Shown in pieces: positions 9,028 to 17,434 of a stretch of 64,000 nucleotides of DNA; the first letter of the stretch is position 1, and the number at the start of each line of letters is the position of its first letter. Position numbers and translations under genes: made by a program. Source of the DNA: an uncultured SAR116 cluster alpha proteobacterium (GTDB taxonomy: Bacteria; Pseudomonadota; Alphaproteobacteria; Puniceispirillales; Marisalimonadaceae). The stretch lies in NCBI GenBank assembly GCA_902615325.1, contig CACMOJ010000001.1, forward strand, positions 124,001 to 188,000, given 5' to 3'. A model generated the notes under the pieces. The model was given only the letters and a program-made list of their open reading frames with translations. It was not told where the DNA came from and did not search any database.

Positions 9028-9111
9028 TTAAAAACCTCTAGTTTATTTATTTAATTATAGACATTATTGTTTAAGTATTTCAAATAAAATTTAAAGTAAT
9101 GAGGCAGTTAA

Positions 9112-9561
9112 ATGAACAACGTCAATTTAGTTAAAATGAAAGTAGAAGGATCTTCGAAGAGCCATTCTAGAGCTGACATTATTTCAAGAGATGTAGAAAG
9201 TGTAATTGATGAACCAGAAGTAAGAGGTGGAACTAATTTAGGATTAACACCTACTGAAACATTATTAGCCTCCTTAATTGGGTGCTCAAATGTTATAACT
9301 CATAGAATTGCAGAAAAGCAAGGTGTCGAAATTGAAACCCTTGAAATTAGAGCAGATGCCAAATTTGATAAAAGTGGAGCAAGTATAATTAAAGAAATTG
9401 AAGTTCCTTTTCCCGAAGTTATATTAAATATAAATATCAAATGTAATGCTAATGAAAATCAATTTAATAAAATAAAACAACAATTAAAAATGTATTGTCC
9501 TATTTCAAAAGTAATTTCAAATTCAGGAACAATAATCACAGAAAATTGGAATAAAGTCTAA
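9112..9561 (+). CDS. OsmC family protein (peroxiredoxin-like)
   Basis: This 149-residue OsmC/Ohr-fold protein has the two conserved cysteines of the family, Cys58 (LIGCSN) and Cys129 (MYCPISK), so thiol peroxidase activity against organic hydroperoxides is possible. The start is supported by a GAGGCAG site 8 bases upstream. It is divergent from the molybdenum hydroxylase, an enzyme class that produces reactive oxygen when electrons leak to O2, so a protective role is plausible. It is followed after 3 bases by the deacetylase-like gene. Confidence 0.85.
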   Translation: MNNVNLVKMKVEGSSKSHSRADIISRDVESVIDEPEVRGGTNLGLTPTETLLASLIGCSNVITHRIAEKQGVEIETLEIRADAKFDKSGASIIKEIEVPFPEVILNINIKCNANENQFNKIKQQLKMYCPISKVISNSGTIITENWNKV

Positions 9562-9564
9562 CTT

Positions 9565-10440
9565 ATGGATAGACGAGATAGATTATTTTACGAACCTGCG
9601 CCATTTAGAAAGAAACTGTTGCTATATGGAAAAGAGAAATTAATAGTTTGGGTTGTTGTTAATATAGAAGTTTGGGATCCAAACTTACCACAACCAAGAA
9701 ATGTTTTACCTCCTCCAATGGGTGTTCCAATGTTGCCAGATCTTCCAAATTGGTCTTGGCATGAATATGGAATGAGAACTGGATATTGGAGATTTGTAGA
9801 TAGCTTAAAAAATAGAAATATTAAGCCAACTCTTGCTCTTAATGGTGTTGTTGTAGATGTATATCCAAAAGCTGTTGAGGAAGCTTTAAAGCTTGACTGG
9901 GAACTTATGGGGCATGGCTTTATACAAAGACCAATGCATAAGGTAGATAATGAATATGTTGACATTAAAAGTACGGTTGAAAAACTAAGGAAGTTTTCAA
10001 ATCAAGATGTCATAGGTTGGGAAAGTCCAGGATTAACTGAAACAAATGACACTATTGATGTTCTTTCTGAAAACGGAATTAAATATGTTGCTAACTGGGT
10101 TATTGATGATCAACCTGTTGATCTTAAAGTAAAAAGCAATAATAGGATGTTAGCTTTGCCTTATACAGTTGAAATAAATGATGTTTCTATTACGGCTGTT
10201 CATAATCACCCATCAGACGCTATTTTTACCAGAGGCAAAGATCAGTTTGACCAATTATATAAAGAAGCAAAAAAAACAACTAAGATTATGTGCATAAGTA
10301 TACATCCATATTTAACAGGTGTTCCTCATAGAATTAATTATTTAAATCAATTATTAGATTATATAATGAAATTTGATGATGCTGTGTTTATGAATGGAAA
10401 AGAAATTCATGACTGGTATTGTAATGAAGTTTCTATCTAA
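9565..10440 (+). CDS. polysaccharide-deacetylase-fold hydrolase (PuuE allantoinase-like)
   Basis: The 291-residue protein has the NodB/polysaccharide deacetylase fold in the PuuE-like branch. The N-terminal VNIEVWDPN segment near residue 31 stands where classical members carry the metal-binding aspartates. GVPMLPDLPNWSWHEYG, WELMGHGFIQ, GWESPGLTET and the C-terminal SIHPYLTGVPHR segments all match the branch. PuuE proteins hydrolyse allantoin without a metal; others deacetylate glycans or act on unknown amides. No signal peptide is seen, so it is cytoplasmic and more likely a small-molecule amidase than a wall enzyme. Its 3' end overlaps the convergent YdcF gene by 8 bases. Confidence 0.8.
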   Translation: MDRRDRLFYEPAPFRKKLLLYGKEKLIVWVVVNIEVWDPNLPQPRNVLPPPMGVPMLPDLPNWSWHEYGMRTGYWRFVDSLKNRNIKPTLALNGVVVDVYPKAVEEALKLDWELMGHGFIQRPMHKVDNEYVDIKSTVEKLRKFSNQDVIGWESPGLTETNDTIDVLSENGIKYVANWVIDDQPVDLKVKSNNRMLALPYTVEINDVSITAVHNHPSDAIFTRGKDQFDQLYKEAKKTTKIMCISIHPYLTGVPHRINYLNQLLDYIMKFDDAVFMNGKEIHDWYCNEVSI

Positions 10441-11191
10441 ATAGAAATTTAACATGATAATACACCCTGCCTAAAACCTCACGAATTACAAATGAAGATC
10501 TGTTTAATGAATGAGCTGAAGGAATAAAATCTAAAATTGTAATTTTATTATCTATGAATTTAAAATCGACAGGATATGGAAAAACATTAAAATTATGTTT
10601 TTTAAAAAGTAATTCTGCTCGCTTCATGTGAAATGCAGACGTTATTAAAATGATCTTTGATTTTTTACCAATTAAATGAGATATTGCATTAGCTTCTTCA
10701 TAAGTATTTTGTACTTTTTTTGTTATAAAGATATCATTTTCATCAATACCAAATTCTAAAGATTTATTTTTTAACAATTCACCCTCAGTTTTTTTCTTCA
10801 ACTCCCAAGGTAATAATCCACCAGTATAAATAATTTTTCTTCCTTTATTGGCATTTAAAAGTTTTATTCCTGCAAAAAATCTATCAGGATCAGACCATTC
10901 ATAAACATTATCTTTAACAAAATGTACCATTCCACTTAAAACAACAATGTAATCACTTTTAGGAACTTGAGATAATTTCACAGGGAGATATGGTGCCTCA
11001 ATATATTTAACTAATTTATTTGAAATCAATGGGCTAGAGAATAAAAATAAAGTTAAAAATGATAAAAATAAAAGAGAATTTTTAAGCTTAATAAATTTGG
11101 GTTTTCTTAAAATAATTAAAATGACTAATAAAGTTAGTACAAAAAATAAAGGAGACGTTATTAAAGGAATTATTTTATGTAAATATATCAT
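10433..11191 (-). CDS. YdcF/ElyC family membrane protein (DUF218)
   Basis: The 252-residue protein has two N-terminal membrane segments (residues about 10-28 and 37-54) and a DUF218 domain. This shows the family blocks DYIVVLSG, KIIYTGG, TYEEANAI and ILITSAFHMKRA. ElyC and SanA relatives in enterobacteria affect envelope permeability and lipid-carrier or peptidoglycan steps. The biochemical role is not firmly known. The start overlaps the end of the upstream sugar-kinase gene by 4 bases (ATGA), so the two are probably translationally coupled. Confidence 0.82.
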   Translation of the reverse strand: MIYLHKIIPLITSPLFFVLTLLVILIILRKPKFIKLKNSLLFLSFLTLFLFSSPLISNKLVKYIEAPYLPVKLSQVPKSDYIVVLSGMVHFVKDNVYEWSDPDRFFAGIKLLNANKGRKIIYTGGLLPWELKKKTEGELLKNKSLEFGIDENDIFITKKVQNTYEEANAISHLIGKKSKIILITSAFHMKRAELLFKKHNFNVFPYPVDFKFIDNKITILDFIPSAHSLNRSSFVIREVLGRVYYHVKFLFR

Positions 11192-12063
11192 AAAACAACA
11201 TTTTCATTTATTTCATATATAAATGGAGATCCTGATGACCCACCAAATTTTTTGCATTTCAATGAAGCAATATAATTTGCAAACTTAATGCTATTTACCA
11301 AAGAAGATTTTTTAATTAATTCAAATAAAAAAGCACCATGCCAAACATCCCCTGCGGCTAAAGTATCAACTGCCTTAATTTTTATTGCTGGAATGTTTTT
11401 AATCATTTTATCTTGAATATAATAACAACCGTGCTCACCATTTGTGACTAATGTTTGAAATTTAGTTTTCTGTGCAAAAGTTTTTAGTGCACGCTCGACA
11501 TTATCGATTCCTGTAAAAGATTTCAGTCCTTGATAAGAAAATACCACATGAGAAAAATAATTTAAAAGTTCTTTTGTAGTATTTTCTTCAGCATCTAGTA
11601 CTTTTGGTTTTTTGATGTTTTTAATCCACTCTAAAATCTTAATAGAATTTTTAATGTCTCTACTATCAAATAAAAATCCATCAAAAATTTCAAAATCTAT
11701 ATTATTTTTTATTGCTACATGATTAAATTCACGATTATTTAAAACTAATCTTTCACCATTTTTATCAATAATAATAGACGAAATAGAAGTTTTAAAATTA
11801 TCAACATAGTGTGTGTAACTAAGATCTATGTTTTCTGATAGTAACTTTTGTTTTAAAATTTTACCAACTTCATCGTTTCCTATTACTGTAGACAGGTACG
11901 CTTTTACACCTAGTCTTGAAAGTGCTACTGAAGCATTTGCTGCGTTTCCACCAATGCTTACATATACTGAGTTAGATTTATATTTTTCAGCATATTTTGG
12001 CAAATCTGATACAGTATGTATTAAATCTAAAGCTGATAAACCATGTACAAAAATTTTTCTCAA
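11188..12063 (-). CDS. PfkB-family carbohydrate kinase
   Basis: This 291-residue ribokinase-fold sugar kinase has the N-terminal GGNAANASVALSRLG signature near residue 38 and the C-terminal DTLAAGDVWHGAF signature, with the catalytic Asp in AAGD. Ribokinase, ketohexokinase-like and sulfofructose kinase members share this pattern, and the sugar cannot be assigned. The likely start is TTG at 12063, since the first in-frame codons encode RKIFVHGLSALD, a normal beginning, and an AAGG lies 10 bases upstream. An imperfect hairpin (AGCCAATAA with TTATGGCT, about 12062-12105) spans the gap after phoB. Confidence 0.85.
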   Translation of the reverse strand: MRKIFVHGLSALDLIHTVSDLPKYAEKYKSNSVYVSIGGNAANASVALSRLGVKAYLSTVIGNDEVGKILKQKLLSENIDLSYTHYVDNFKTSISSIIIDKNGERLVLNNREFNHVAIKNNIDFEIFDGFLFDSRDIKNSIKILEWIKNIKKPKVLDAEENTTKELLNYFSHVVFSYQGLKSFTGIDNVERALKTFAQKTKFQTLVTNGEHGCYYIQDKMIKNIPAIKIKAVDTLAAGDVWHGAFLFELIKKSSLVNSIKFANYIASLKCKKFGGSSGSPFIYEINENVVL

Positions 12064-12096
12064 GCCAATAACCTTAAGAATATAAAATATAAGACT

Positions 12097-12783
12097 TTAT
12101 GGCTTTAGTAAACCGTAACCTCCATCTCTAACTGTTCGAATTAAATCTGTGTCAGTTTCATTAATTCTAAGAGCTTTTCTTAATCTACTCATATGAACAT
12201 CAACAGTTCTATCCTCAATAAAAATTCCAATACCCCAAACTGTGTCTAATAATTTTTGTCTTGAAAATATATGACCAGGCCTTTCCGCAAGAAGAGTTAA
12301 CAATTTAAATTCTTTTGGACCTAGTTTAATCAATTGATCATTTCTAAAAACTTGCATCTCTGATAAAGATATTTTTAGTTCTCCAACAATCAATTCGTCT
12401 ATAGACATAGATGTATTTGTTCGTCTAATAAGCGCTTTAACTCTAGAAACAAGTTCCATTGGAGAAAATGGTTTTGATATATAATCATCGGCACCTGTAT
12501 CTAATCCAATTGATTTATCAGCTTCCTCACTTCTAGCACTTAGCATTATTATTGGAAGTAACTTTGTATCTTTGTTAGATCTAAGTATCCTACACAACTC
12601 TATACCAGACATCTTTGGCATCATCCAATCTGCTATAAGAACAGTTGGTTTTTTTTCATAAATCATATCAAGAGCTTGTTCGCCATTATATGCTGATTTA
12701 ACTAAAAACCCATTCTTCTCTAAATTGAATTTCATTAATTCAATTTGGTTTGGTTCATCATCTGCGATTAAAATATCATTCAT
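12097..12783 (-). CDS. phoB: phosphate regulon response regulator PhoB
   Basis: The 228-residue OmpR/PhoB-type regulator has a receiver domain (1-120) with acidic Asp8 and Asp9, phospho-acceptor Asp52 (VLIADWMMP) and the SKPF lysine. A winged-helix DNA-binding domain follows (residues about 130-225, with DRTVDVHMSRLRKAL as recognition region). It activates phosphate-starvation genes by binding Pho boxes. It lies 60 bases downstream of the kinase gene on the same strand, behind a Pho-box-like repeat 22 bases before its ATG, so it probably controls itself. No pst genes or phoU lie nearby in this window. Confidence 0.93.
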   Translation of the reverse strand: MNDILIADDEPNQIELMKFNLEKNGFLVKSAYNGEQALDMIYEKKPTVLIADWMMPKMSGIELCRILRSNKDTKLLPIIMLSARSEEADKSIGLDTGADDYISKPFSPMELVSRVKALIRRTNTSMSIDELIVGELKISLSEMQVFRNDQLIKLGPKEFKLLTLLAERPGHIFSRQKLLDTVWGIGIFIEDRTVDVHMSRLRKALRINETDTDLIRTVRDGGYGLLKP

Positions 12784-12804
12784 AGTATTTTAATATTAAA
12801 TAAA

Positions 12805-12822
12805 TATTACATTTATATTACA
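12805..12822 (-). promoter_or_regulatory. Pho-box-like direct repeat upstream of phoB
   Basis: Read on the minus strand this is TGTAATA TAAA TGTAATA: two identical 7-base half-sites with 4 bases between them. This 11-base periodicity is that of PhoB boxes (two TGTCATA-like half-sites with a 4-base spacer). It ends 22 bases before the phoB ATG. The half-sites keep TGT but have AA where the classical box has CA, as expected of a drifted AT-rich version. Confidence 0.6.
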
Positions 12823-12843
12823 ATATTCAATAAATTATGATTT

Positions 12844-13905
12844 TCAAATTTTTAAAATTGGAAAAGTTATAGAAAATATTGTTTGTTTGTTTTGATCACT
12901 TCTAATTGAAAGTTCTGCCCTATGCTTAATTAAAATATGCTTTACAATTGCTAATCCTAAGCCGGTACCACCAATTTTTCTTGATCTAGCTTTATCTACT
13001 CTAAAAAATCTTTCTGTAACTCTATCAATATATTTTTCAGGAATTCCTTCGCCTTCATTAATTACAGATACCGTTAATTCATTAGTTTTCATTTGATCAA
13101 TTTTAATTAAAATGTCTGAATTTGAATTCCCATATTTGATACCATTTTCAATTAAATTATAAAATACTTGTGTTAGTTCTAAAAAATCTGCTTCTACTAT
13201 AAGTGATTGGTTTTTATCAACTCTATCGTCAATTAAAATAAGATTATTGTTTTTTAATAAACCAGACTTTTTGATAGTTGATATCACGGAATTGATAGGT
13301 TCAAAAATTGAAATAGTTGTTGATGGTAAAATATGCTCCTCGGATTCTACTTTTGAAAGAGAAAGAATATCATCAATTAATGTATTCATTCTTTTAGATT
13401 CTTCGTTCATAATATTTAAAAATTTTTTGAGTGTTGTTTTGTCAATTTTATCATCATTTAACATTGTTTCTACAAAACCAGACAAAATTGTTAATGGAGA
13501 TCTAAGTTCATGACTTACATTTGCAACAAAATCCCTTCTTATTTTTTCAAGATTTCTTTGCAAAGTTAAATCAGTAATTATGCATAAAATTTTGTTTTTA
13601 CTAATTTTTTTTAATTTTATTCTTAATTGTCTATTTAGATAATCATCTAATTCATGCACAAATGAATGATCATATTTCTTATTAGATTTTTGAAAATTTA
13701 ATGAATTAAAATCTGGGTTTTTAATAATATTTAAAATATTTTTATTTAATAAATTTTTTCCTATTAATTCTTGAGAGACTTTATTTGAAACTAAAACTTG
13801 TCCAGAATTATTAATTAGGACAAATCCATCTTCTAAGATATTTCCAACATCCACTAAATATTTAGAAGTTTTCTTTTTTTTCAAATTACTTTTTTTTAGA
13901 TTCAT
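12844..13905 (-). CDS. phoR: phosphate regulon sensor histidine kinase PhoR (no visible membrane segment)
   Basis: The 353-residue histidine kinase has a PAS-like domain at residues 18-115, an H-box ANVSHELRSPLTILSG with phospho-acceptor His132, an N-box around 245-260, and G-boxes NEGEGIP and GGTGLGLAIVKH. The order and its neighbour phoB identify it as PhoR. Classical PhoR has one or two N-terminal membrane helices. Here the N terminus is a lysine-rich stretch (MNLKKSNLKKKK) and no hydrophobic helix is present, so the kinase looks soluble or only loosely attached to the membrane. A Pho-box-like repeat lies 31 bases upstream. Confidence 0.88.
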   Translation of the reverse strand: MNLKKSNLKKKKTSKYLVDVGNILEDGFVLINNSGQVLVSNKVSQELIGKNLLNKNILNIIKNPDFNSLNFQKSNKKYDHSFVHELDDYLNRQLRIKLKKISKNKILCIITDLTLQRNLEKIRRDFVANVSHELRSPLTILSGFVETMLNDDKIDKTTLKKFLNIMNEESKRMNTLIDDILSLSKVESEEHILPSTTISIFEPINSVISTIKKSGLLKNNNLILIDDRVDKNQSLIVEADFLELTQVFYNLIENGIKYGNSNSDILIKIDQMKTNELTVSVINEGEGIPEKYIDRVTERFFRVDKARSRKIGGTGLGLAIVKHILIKHRAELSIRSDQNKQTIFSITFPILKI

Positions 13906-13936
13906 AAATAAATTTAATTTATCTTTAATTTAAAAA

Positions 13937-13954
13937 AATTACACTTTTGTTACA
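13937..13954 (-). promoter_or_regulatory. Pho-box-like direct repeat upstream of phoR
   Basis: On the minus strand this reads TGTAACA AAAG TGTAATT: two 7-base half-sites sharing TGTAA with a 4-base spacer, the same geometry as the repeat in front of phoB. It ends 31 bases before the phoR ATG, in the 57-base gap behind the upstream oxidoreductase. Finding the same architecture at both genes supports PhoB autoregulation. Confidence 0.6.
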
Positions 13955-13962
13955 ATCATTTA

Positions 13963-14958
13963 TTAAATATTAACAATTATATCATCAGAACTAGATCGTT
14001 TAATTGCATCTAAAACAGCTATATTTTGATATTTCTCATTATCTGTAAACAAGTAATCTTTATTATTAGTTGAAGCATCAACAAAATTATGAATATTTTT
14101 TGAAACAGTGTCTGTCCAATTAAATTTTATTTTTTCAATGCTTCCATTGCTCATTCTTATTGTCATTTCTGAGTCTCCAGGTGTATCAGGATGTGAACTA
14201 TCAACTAGTTCTACCCATCCATTTTCTCCAAAAATTGTAACTCTTTGATAATGAGGTGTTTTTAAAATTGCCGTTATTTGTGTACTTAAACCTGTTTCAT
14301 GAACAAGTGTTGCACTAACAACATCTCCAGTTTCGTACTTTAATGCTCTTTTTGCTGTTGTAGCAAAAACTTTCTTTACAGAACCAAATAACCAAATCAT
14401 GAGATCAGTTAAATGTATACCCATGCCCGTCATCCCTGCAGCAGGTGCAACTTCAGGATCAGTCCTCCAGTTATCTAAAGGCAAATTTGCTAATTTGTCA
14501 TGACTAAAATGTGCTTCAGCATACATAATGTTACCTAAAAAATTATTTTCAACAACTTGTTTTAATTTTTGCCATCCATTTTCAAATCTACGTTCATGCC
14601 CAACACCTAAAAGAACATTATTATCTTTACAAACTTTAATCATTTCTTTTACGTCTGAAGGAATCAATGAAAGTGGTTTTTCACAAAAAACATTTTTTTT
14701 TAAATTAGCGCATAAAATAGTTTGATCTTTATGAAATGAATTAGGAGTGCATAATACAATGCCATCAAAATCAATTGATTTAACAGCCTGTTCAAAGTCA
14801 TTTGAAATATCAAAGTTAAAATTTTTTGCTAATTGCAAGGCTTCTTTATCAGGATAAGGTTCAATTAAATTCACAATTTTAACTTTTTTAGATGAAGATA
14901 ACCTTTGTATCATCACCTTACCCCACCAACCTAAACCTGCAATTATAAGTTTAAACAT
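13963..14958 (-). CDS. Gfo/Idh/MocA family oxidoreductase
   Basis: This 331-residue NAD(P)-dependent dehydrogenase has a Rossmann domain starting IIAGLGWWGKVMI and the EKP motif (NVFCEKPLSL, near residue 95) whose lysine is the family's catalytic/cofactor residue. A C-terminal alpha/beta domain follows with GMGIHLTDLMIWLFG, a typical substrate-site histidine. The family works on sugars, inositols, bile-pigment and amino-sugar derivatives, so the substrate is open. It sits 3 bases downstream of a GST gene and in line with the quinone oxidoreductase, suggesting a three-gene minus-strand operon. Confidence 0.88.
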   Translation of the reverse strand: MFKLIIAGLGWWGKVMIQRLSSSKKVKIVNLIEPYPDKEALQLAKNFNFDISNDFEQAVKSIDFDGIVLCTPNSFHKDQTILCANLKKNVFCEKPLSLIPSDVKEMIKVCKDNNVLLGVGHERRFENGWQKLKQVVENNFLGNIMYAEAHFSHDKLANLPLDNWRTDPEVAPAAGMTGMGIHLTDLMIWLFGSVKKVFATTAKRALKYETGDVVSATLVHETGLSTQITAILKTPHYQRVTIFGENGWVELVDSSHPDTPGDSEMTIRMSNGSIEKIKFNWTDTVSKNIHNFVDASTNNKDYLFTDNEKYQNIAVLDAIKRSSSDDIIVNI

Positions 14959-14961
14959 AAT

Positions 14962-15600
14962 TTAAGGATGAGGTATTACTTGATCATTTTGTGGAACTAA
15001 CCAACCTTTTTGAACTGCTGGTCTTTCTGCCATCTCCTTGTACCACCTAGTTACATTTGGAAATTCATTTAAGTTTATTTCTTGCCAATCAAATCTAGCA
15101 GTCCATGGCCAAATAGAAATATCAGCAATTGAATAATTATCGCCAGCTATAAATTGACTAGAAGATAATTTTTTATCCATGACACCATATAGACGCTTGG
15201 CTTCTTTAGAATATCTTGTCTCAGAATATTCTGATTTACCTTTATTATATTTTACAAAATGATGAACCTGACCAAACATAGGACCAATATTTGCCATCTG
15301 AAACATTAACCATTCTAAAGTTCTGTAATATTCCTCTTTATTATTTGAGTTTAGAAGTTTTCCAGTTTTTTCAGCTAAATAAATTAAAATAGCTCCAGAC
15401 TCAAATAATGCATAATTATTATTACTTCTGTCAACAATTGCAGGAATTTTATTATTAGGACAAATATTTAAAAAATGAGGCTGAAACTGTTCATCTTTTG
15501 CAATATTTATTGAATGAACTTCATAAGGTATTCCAATTTCTTCTAACATAATTGAAACTTTTCTTCCATTTGGTGTATGCCATGTATATAAATCTATCAT
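14962..15600 (-). CDS. glutathione S-transferase family protein (YfcG/Ure2-like)
   Basis: This 212-residue GST has an N-terminal thioredoxin-like domain beginning IDLYTWHTPNGRKVSIMLEE, where TPNGRKV is the active-site turn of the YfcG/Ure2-like (Nu class) group, and NNKIPAIVD with the cis-proline near residue 53. ESGAILIYLAE gives the glutathione-binding Glu-Ser pair. The all-helical C-terminal domain carries NYSIADISIWPW. Related enzymes act as disulfide oxidoreductases or conjugate electrophiles with glutathione. It lies 15 bases after the quinone oxidoreductase gene and belongs to the same probable operon. Confidence 0.9.
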   Translation of the reverse strand: MIDLYTWHTPNGRKVSIMLEEIGIPYEVHSINIAKDEQFQPHFLNICPNNKIPAIVDRSNNNYALFESGAILIYLAEKTGKLLNSNNKEEYYRTLEWLMFQMANIGPMFGQVHHFVKYNKGKSEYSETRYSKEAKRLYGVMDKKLSSSQFIAGDNYSIADISIWPWTARFDWQEINLNEFPNVTRWYKEMAERPAVQKGWLVPQNDQVIPHP

Positions 15601-15615
15601 TTTAAATCCCTTTAA

Positions 15616-16599
15616 TTATAGTGTGATAACTAATCCACCTTTTGTTTTGCGGCCTTCAAGTTCGTTATGAGCTTCAACTATTTTTTCTAATGGCATTTTG
15701 TCATGAATGTAAACTTTTAACCTACCATCGGACACACGACTATAGAGCTGATGCGATGCATTATTATATTCATCCCTATTTGCAATATAACTAAACAATG
15801 TTGGTCTTGTAACAAACAAAGAACCCTTAGCAGATAACATGGCTAAATTGAAATCCGTGATAGACCCTGATGCCTGACCAAACAAAACCCATAAACCCCT
15901 CGGTTTTAGACAATCCATAGATCCTGGAAACACATCCTTAGCTACACTATCATACACAACATCACATTTTTTATTATTTGTTATTTTCATAACTTCATCG
16001 ACAAAGTCATCTTTTTTGTAGTCGATAACATGATCATAACCTGCTTCGAGAGCAGTAGCAACTTTGTCAGGGCCTCCAGCGGTTCCTATCATTGTAGCGC
16101 CAATTTCTTTTCCCCACTGCCCCATCAATTGCCCAACGCCACCTGCAGCTGCATGAACAAGAGTTGTCATGCCAGGTGTTACTTTAGTTGTTAAATGTAA
16201 TAGATAATGGGTAGTCAATCCCTTCAAAGTACATGCAACTACATCATGATCTTCTACTTCAACATTAATCTTAGCAGCGTGTGCCGCATTAATAATCGCA
16301 TATTCTGCATATGCCCCAACTGGAGTTACGTATGAAACTCTATCACCTTCTTTAAAATCTAATACATCTGAACCAACCGCATGAATATAGCCAACTCCCT
16401 CAGAACCAGGAATTTTAATATCATTGTTATTAGGCCATGGATATAAACCAGATCTGAAATATGTGTCTAAGTAATTAAGACCTATAGCATAGTTCTTTAC
16501 AACAATTTGCCCATTTCCAGGTGTTGGAATATCAGCTTCAATTAAAGACATATTTTCTGCTGGACCAAAATCAGATAAACTCACTACTCTTTGTTTCAT
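15616..16599 (-). CDS. qorA: NADPH:quinone oxidoreductase (QOR, zinc-free MDR family)
   Basis: This is a medium-chain dehydrogenase/reductase of 327 residues from the ATG at 16599. A TTG four codons upstream is less likely because GAGAGG just ahead of the ATG is a good ribosome site. It shows NYAIGLNYLDTYFRSGLYP, the quinone oxidoreductase marker near residue 47, the cofactor loop VHAAAGGVGQLMGQW near 145, and no structural zinc cysteines. It reduces quinones or enals with NADPH. With GST and Gfo/Idh genes downstream it may belong to electrophile or quinone detoxification. A 214-base divergent gap to sodB lies upstream. Confidence 0.9.
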   Translation of the reverse strand: MKQRVVSLSDFGPAENMSLIEADIPTPGNGQIVVKNYAIGLNYLDTYFRSGLYPWPNNNDIKIPGSEGVGYIHAVGSDVLDFKEGDRVSYVTPVGAYAEYAIINAAHAAKINVEVEDHDVVACTLKGLTTHYLLHLTTKVTPGMTTLVHAAAGGVGQLMGQWGKEIGATMIGTAGGPDKVATALEAGYDHVIDYKKDDFVDEVMKITNNKKCDVVYDSVAKDVFPGSMDCLKPRGLWVLFGQASGSITDFNLAMLSAKGSLFVTRPTLFSYIANRDEYNNASHQLYSRVSDGRLKVYIHDKMPLEKIVEAHNELEGRKTKGGLVITL

Positions 16600-16751
16600 A
16601 AAACCTCTCAAGAATTAAAAATTTGAAATTCATATAATAAATGAACCGATAACCCTTATAATACACATAAATCAAAAGAAAAAGTAATTATATTTCATAG
16701 ATTTTAAAATTAGACAATTTTAGTATTTATTAAATTTGTAAATTATATAAA

Positions 16752-16780
16752 TTGAAACATTAGTCACAATAATTTATTAA
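16752..16780 (+). promoter_or_regulatory. candidate sigma70 promoter of sodB
   Basis: TTGAAA (16752-16757) and TATTAA (16775-16780) are separated by 17 bases and lie about 35 bases before the sodB start, which itself has a GGAGA ribosome site. In AT-rich DNA such matches occur by chance, but position and spacing are right. The remaining part of the 214-base gap between qorA and sodB shows nothing else I can support. Confidence 0.4.
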
Positions 16781-16813
16781 TAATCATAACTATTTAAATT
16801 TATGGAGATATAA

Positions 16814-17413
16814 ATGCCTTTAGAATTGAAAGACCTTCCTTATTCACATGACGCACTTGAGTCAAATGGAATGAGTAAAGAAACACTTGAATTTCATCAT
16901 GATATTCACCACAAAGCATATGTAGATAATGGGAACAAATTACTATCTGGTACTGAATGGGAAAATAAATCATTAGAAGATATCATTAAAGGAAATTATG
17001 ATAGTTCAAAAGTTGCTCAAAATGGTATATTTAACAATGTTTCTCAACATTGGAATCATACACAATTTTGGGAAATGATGGGACCATCAAACAATAACAT
17101 GCCAAGTGAGTTGGAAAAAACACTAACAGATCAATTTGGAAGTATAGATAATTTTAAAAGCGCCTTTTGCGATGCTGGCGCTACACAGTTTGGCTCAGGT
17201 TGGTGCTGGCTTGTGAGAGAGAATGACGGATCACTTAAAATTACTAAAACAGAAAATGGGGTAAATCCAGTATGTTTCAATCAAACAGCATTATTAGGTT
17301 GTGATGTTTGGGAACACTCTTATTATATTGATTTTAGAAATAAAAGACCTGCTTATTTAGAGAATTTTTTAAATAAACTTGTTAATTGGGAGAATGTAGC
17401 ATCTAGAATGTAA
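16814..17413 (+). CDS. sodB: iron superoxide dismutase
   Basis: This is a 199-residue Fe/Mn-type superoxide dismutase, which turns superoxide into peroxide and O2. Metal ligands by alignment to the E. coli enzyme are His28 (LEFHHD), His82 (WNHTQFW), Asp164 and His168 (DVWEHSYYIDF). Gln78 (SQHWNH) sits at the position where Fe enzymes carry glutamine, which favours iron over manganese. It has no signal peptide and is cytoplasmic. The PuuD-like membrane protein begins 21 bases downstream, so the two may be co-transcribed. Confidence 0.96.
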   Translation: MPLELKDLPYSHDALESNGMSKETLEFHHDIHHKAYVDNGNKLLSGTEWENKSLEDIIKGNYDSSKVAQNGIFNNVSQHWNHTQFWEMMGPSNNNMPSELEKTLTDQFGSIDNFKSAFCDAGATQFGSGWCWLVRENDGSLKITKTENGVNPVCFNQTALLGCDVWEHSYYIDFRNKRPAYLENFLNKLVNWENVASRM

Positions 17414-17434
17414 ATATTTAAATAAGGATATAAA

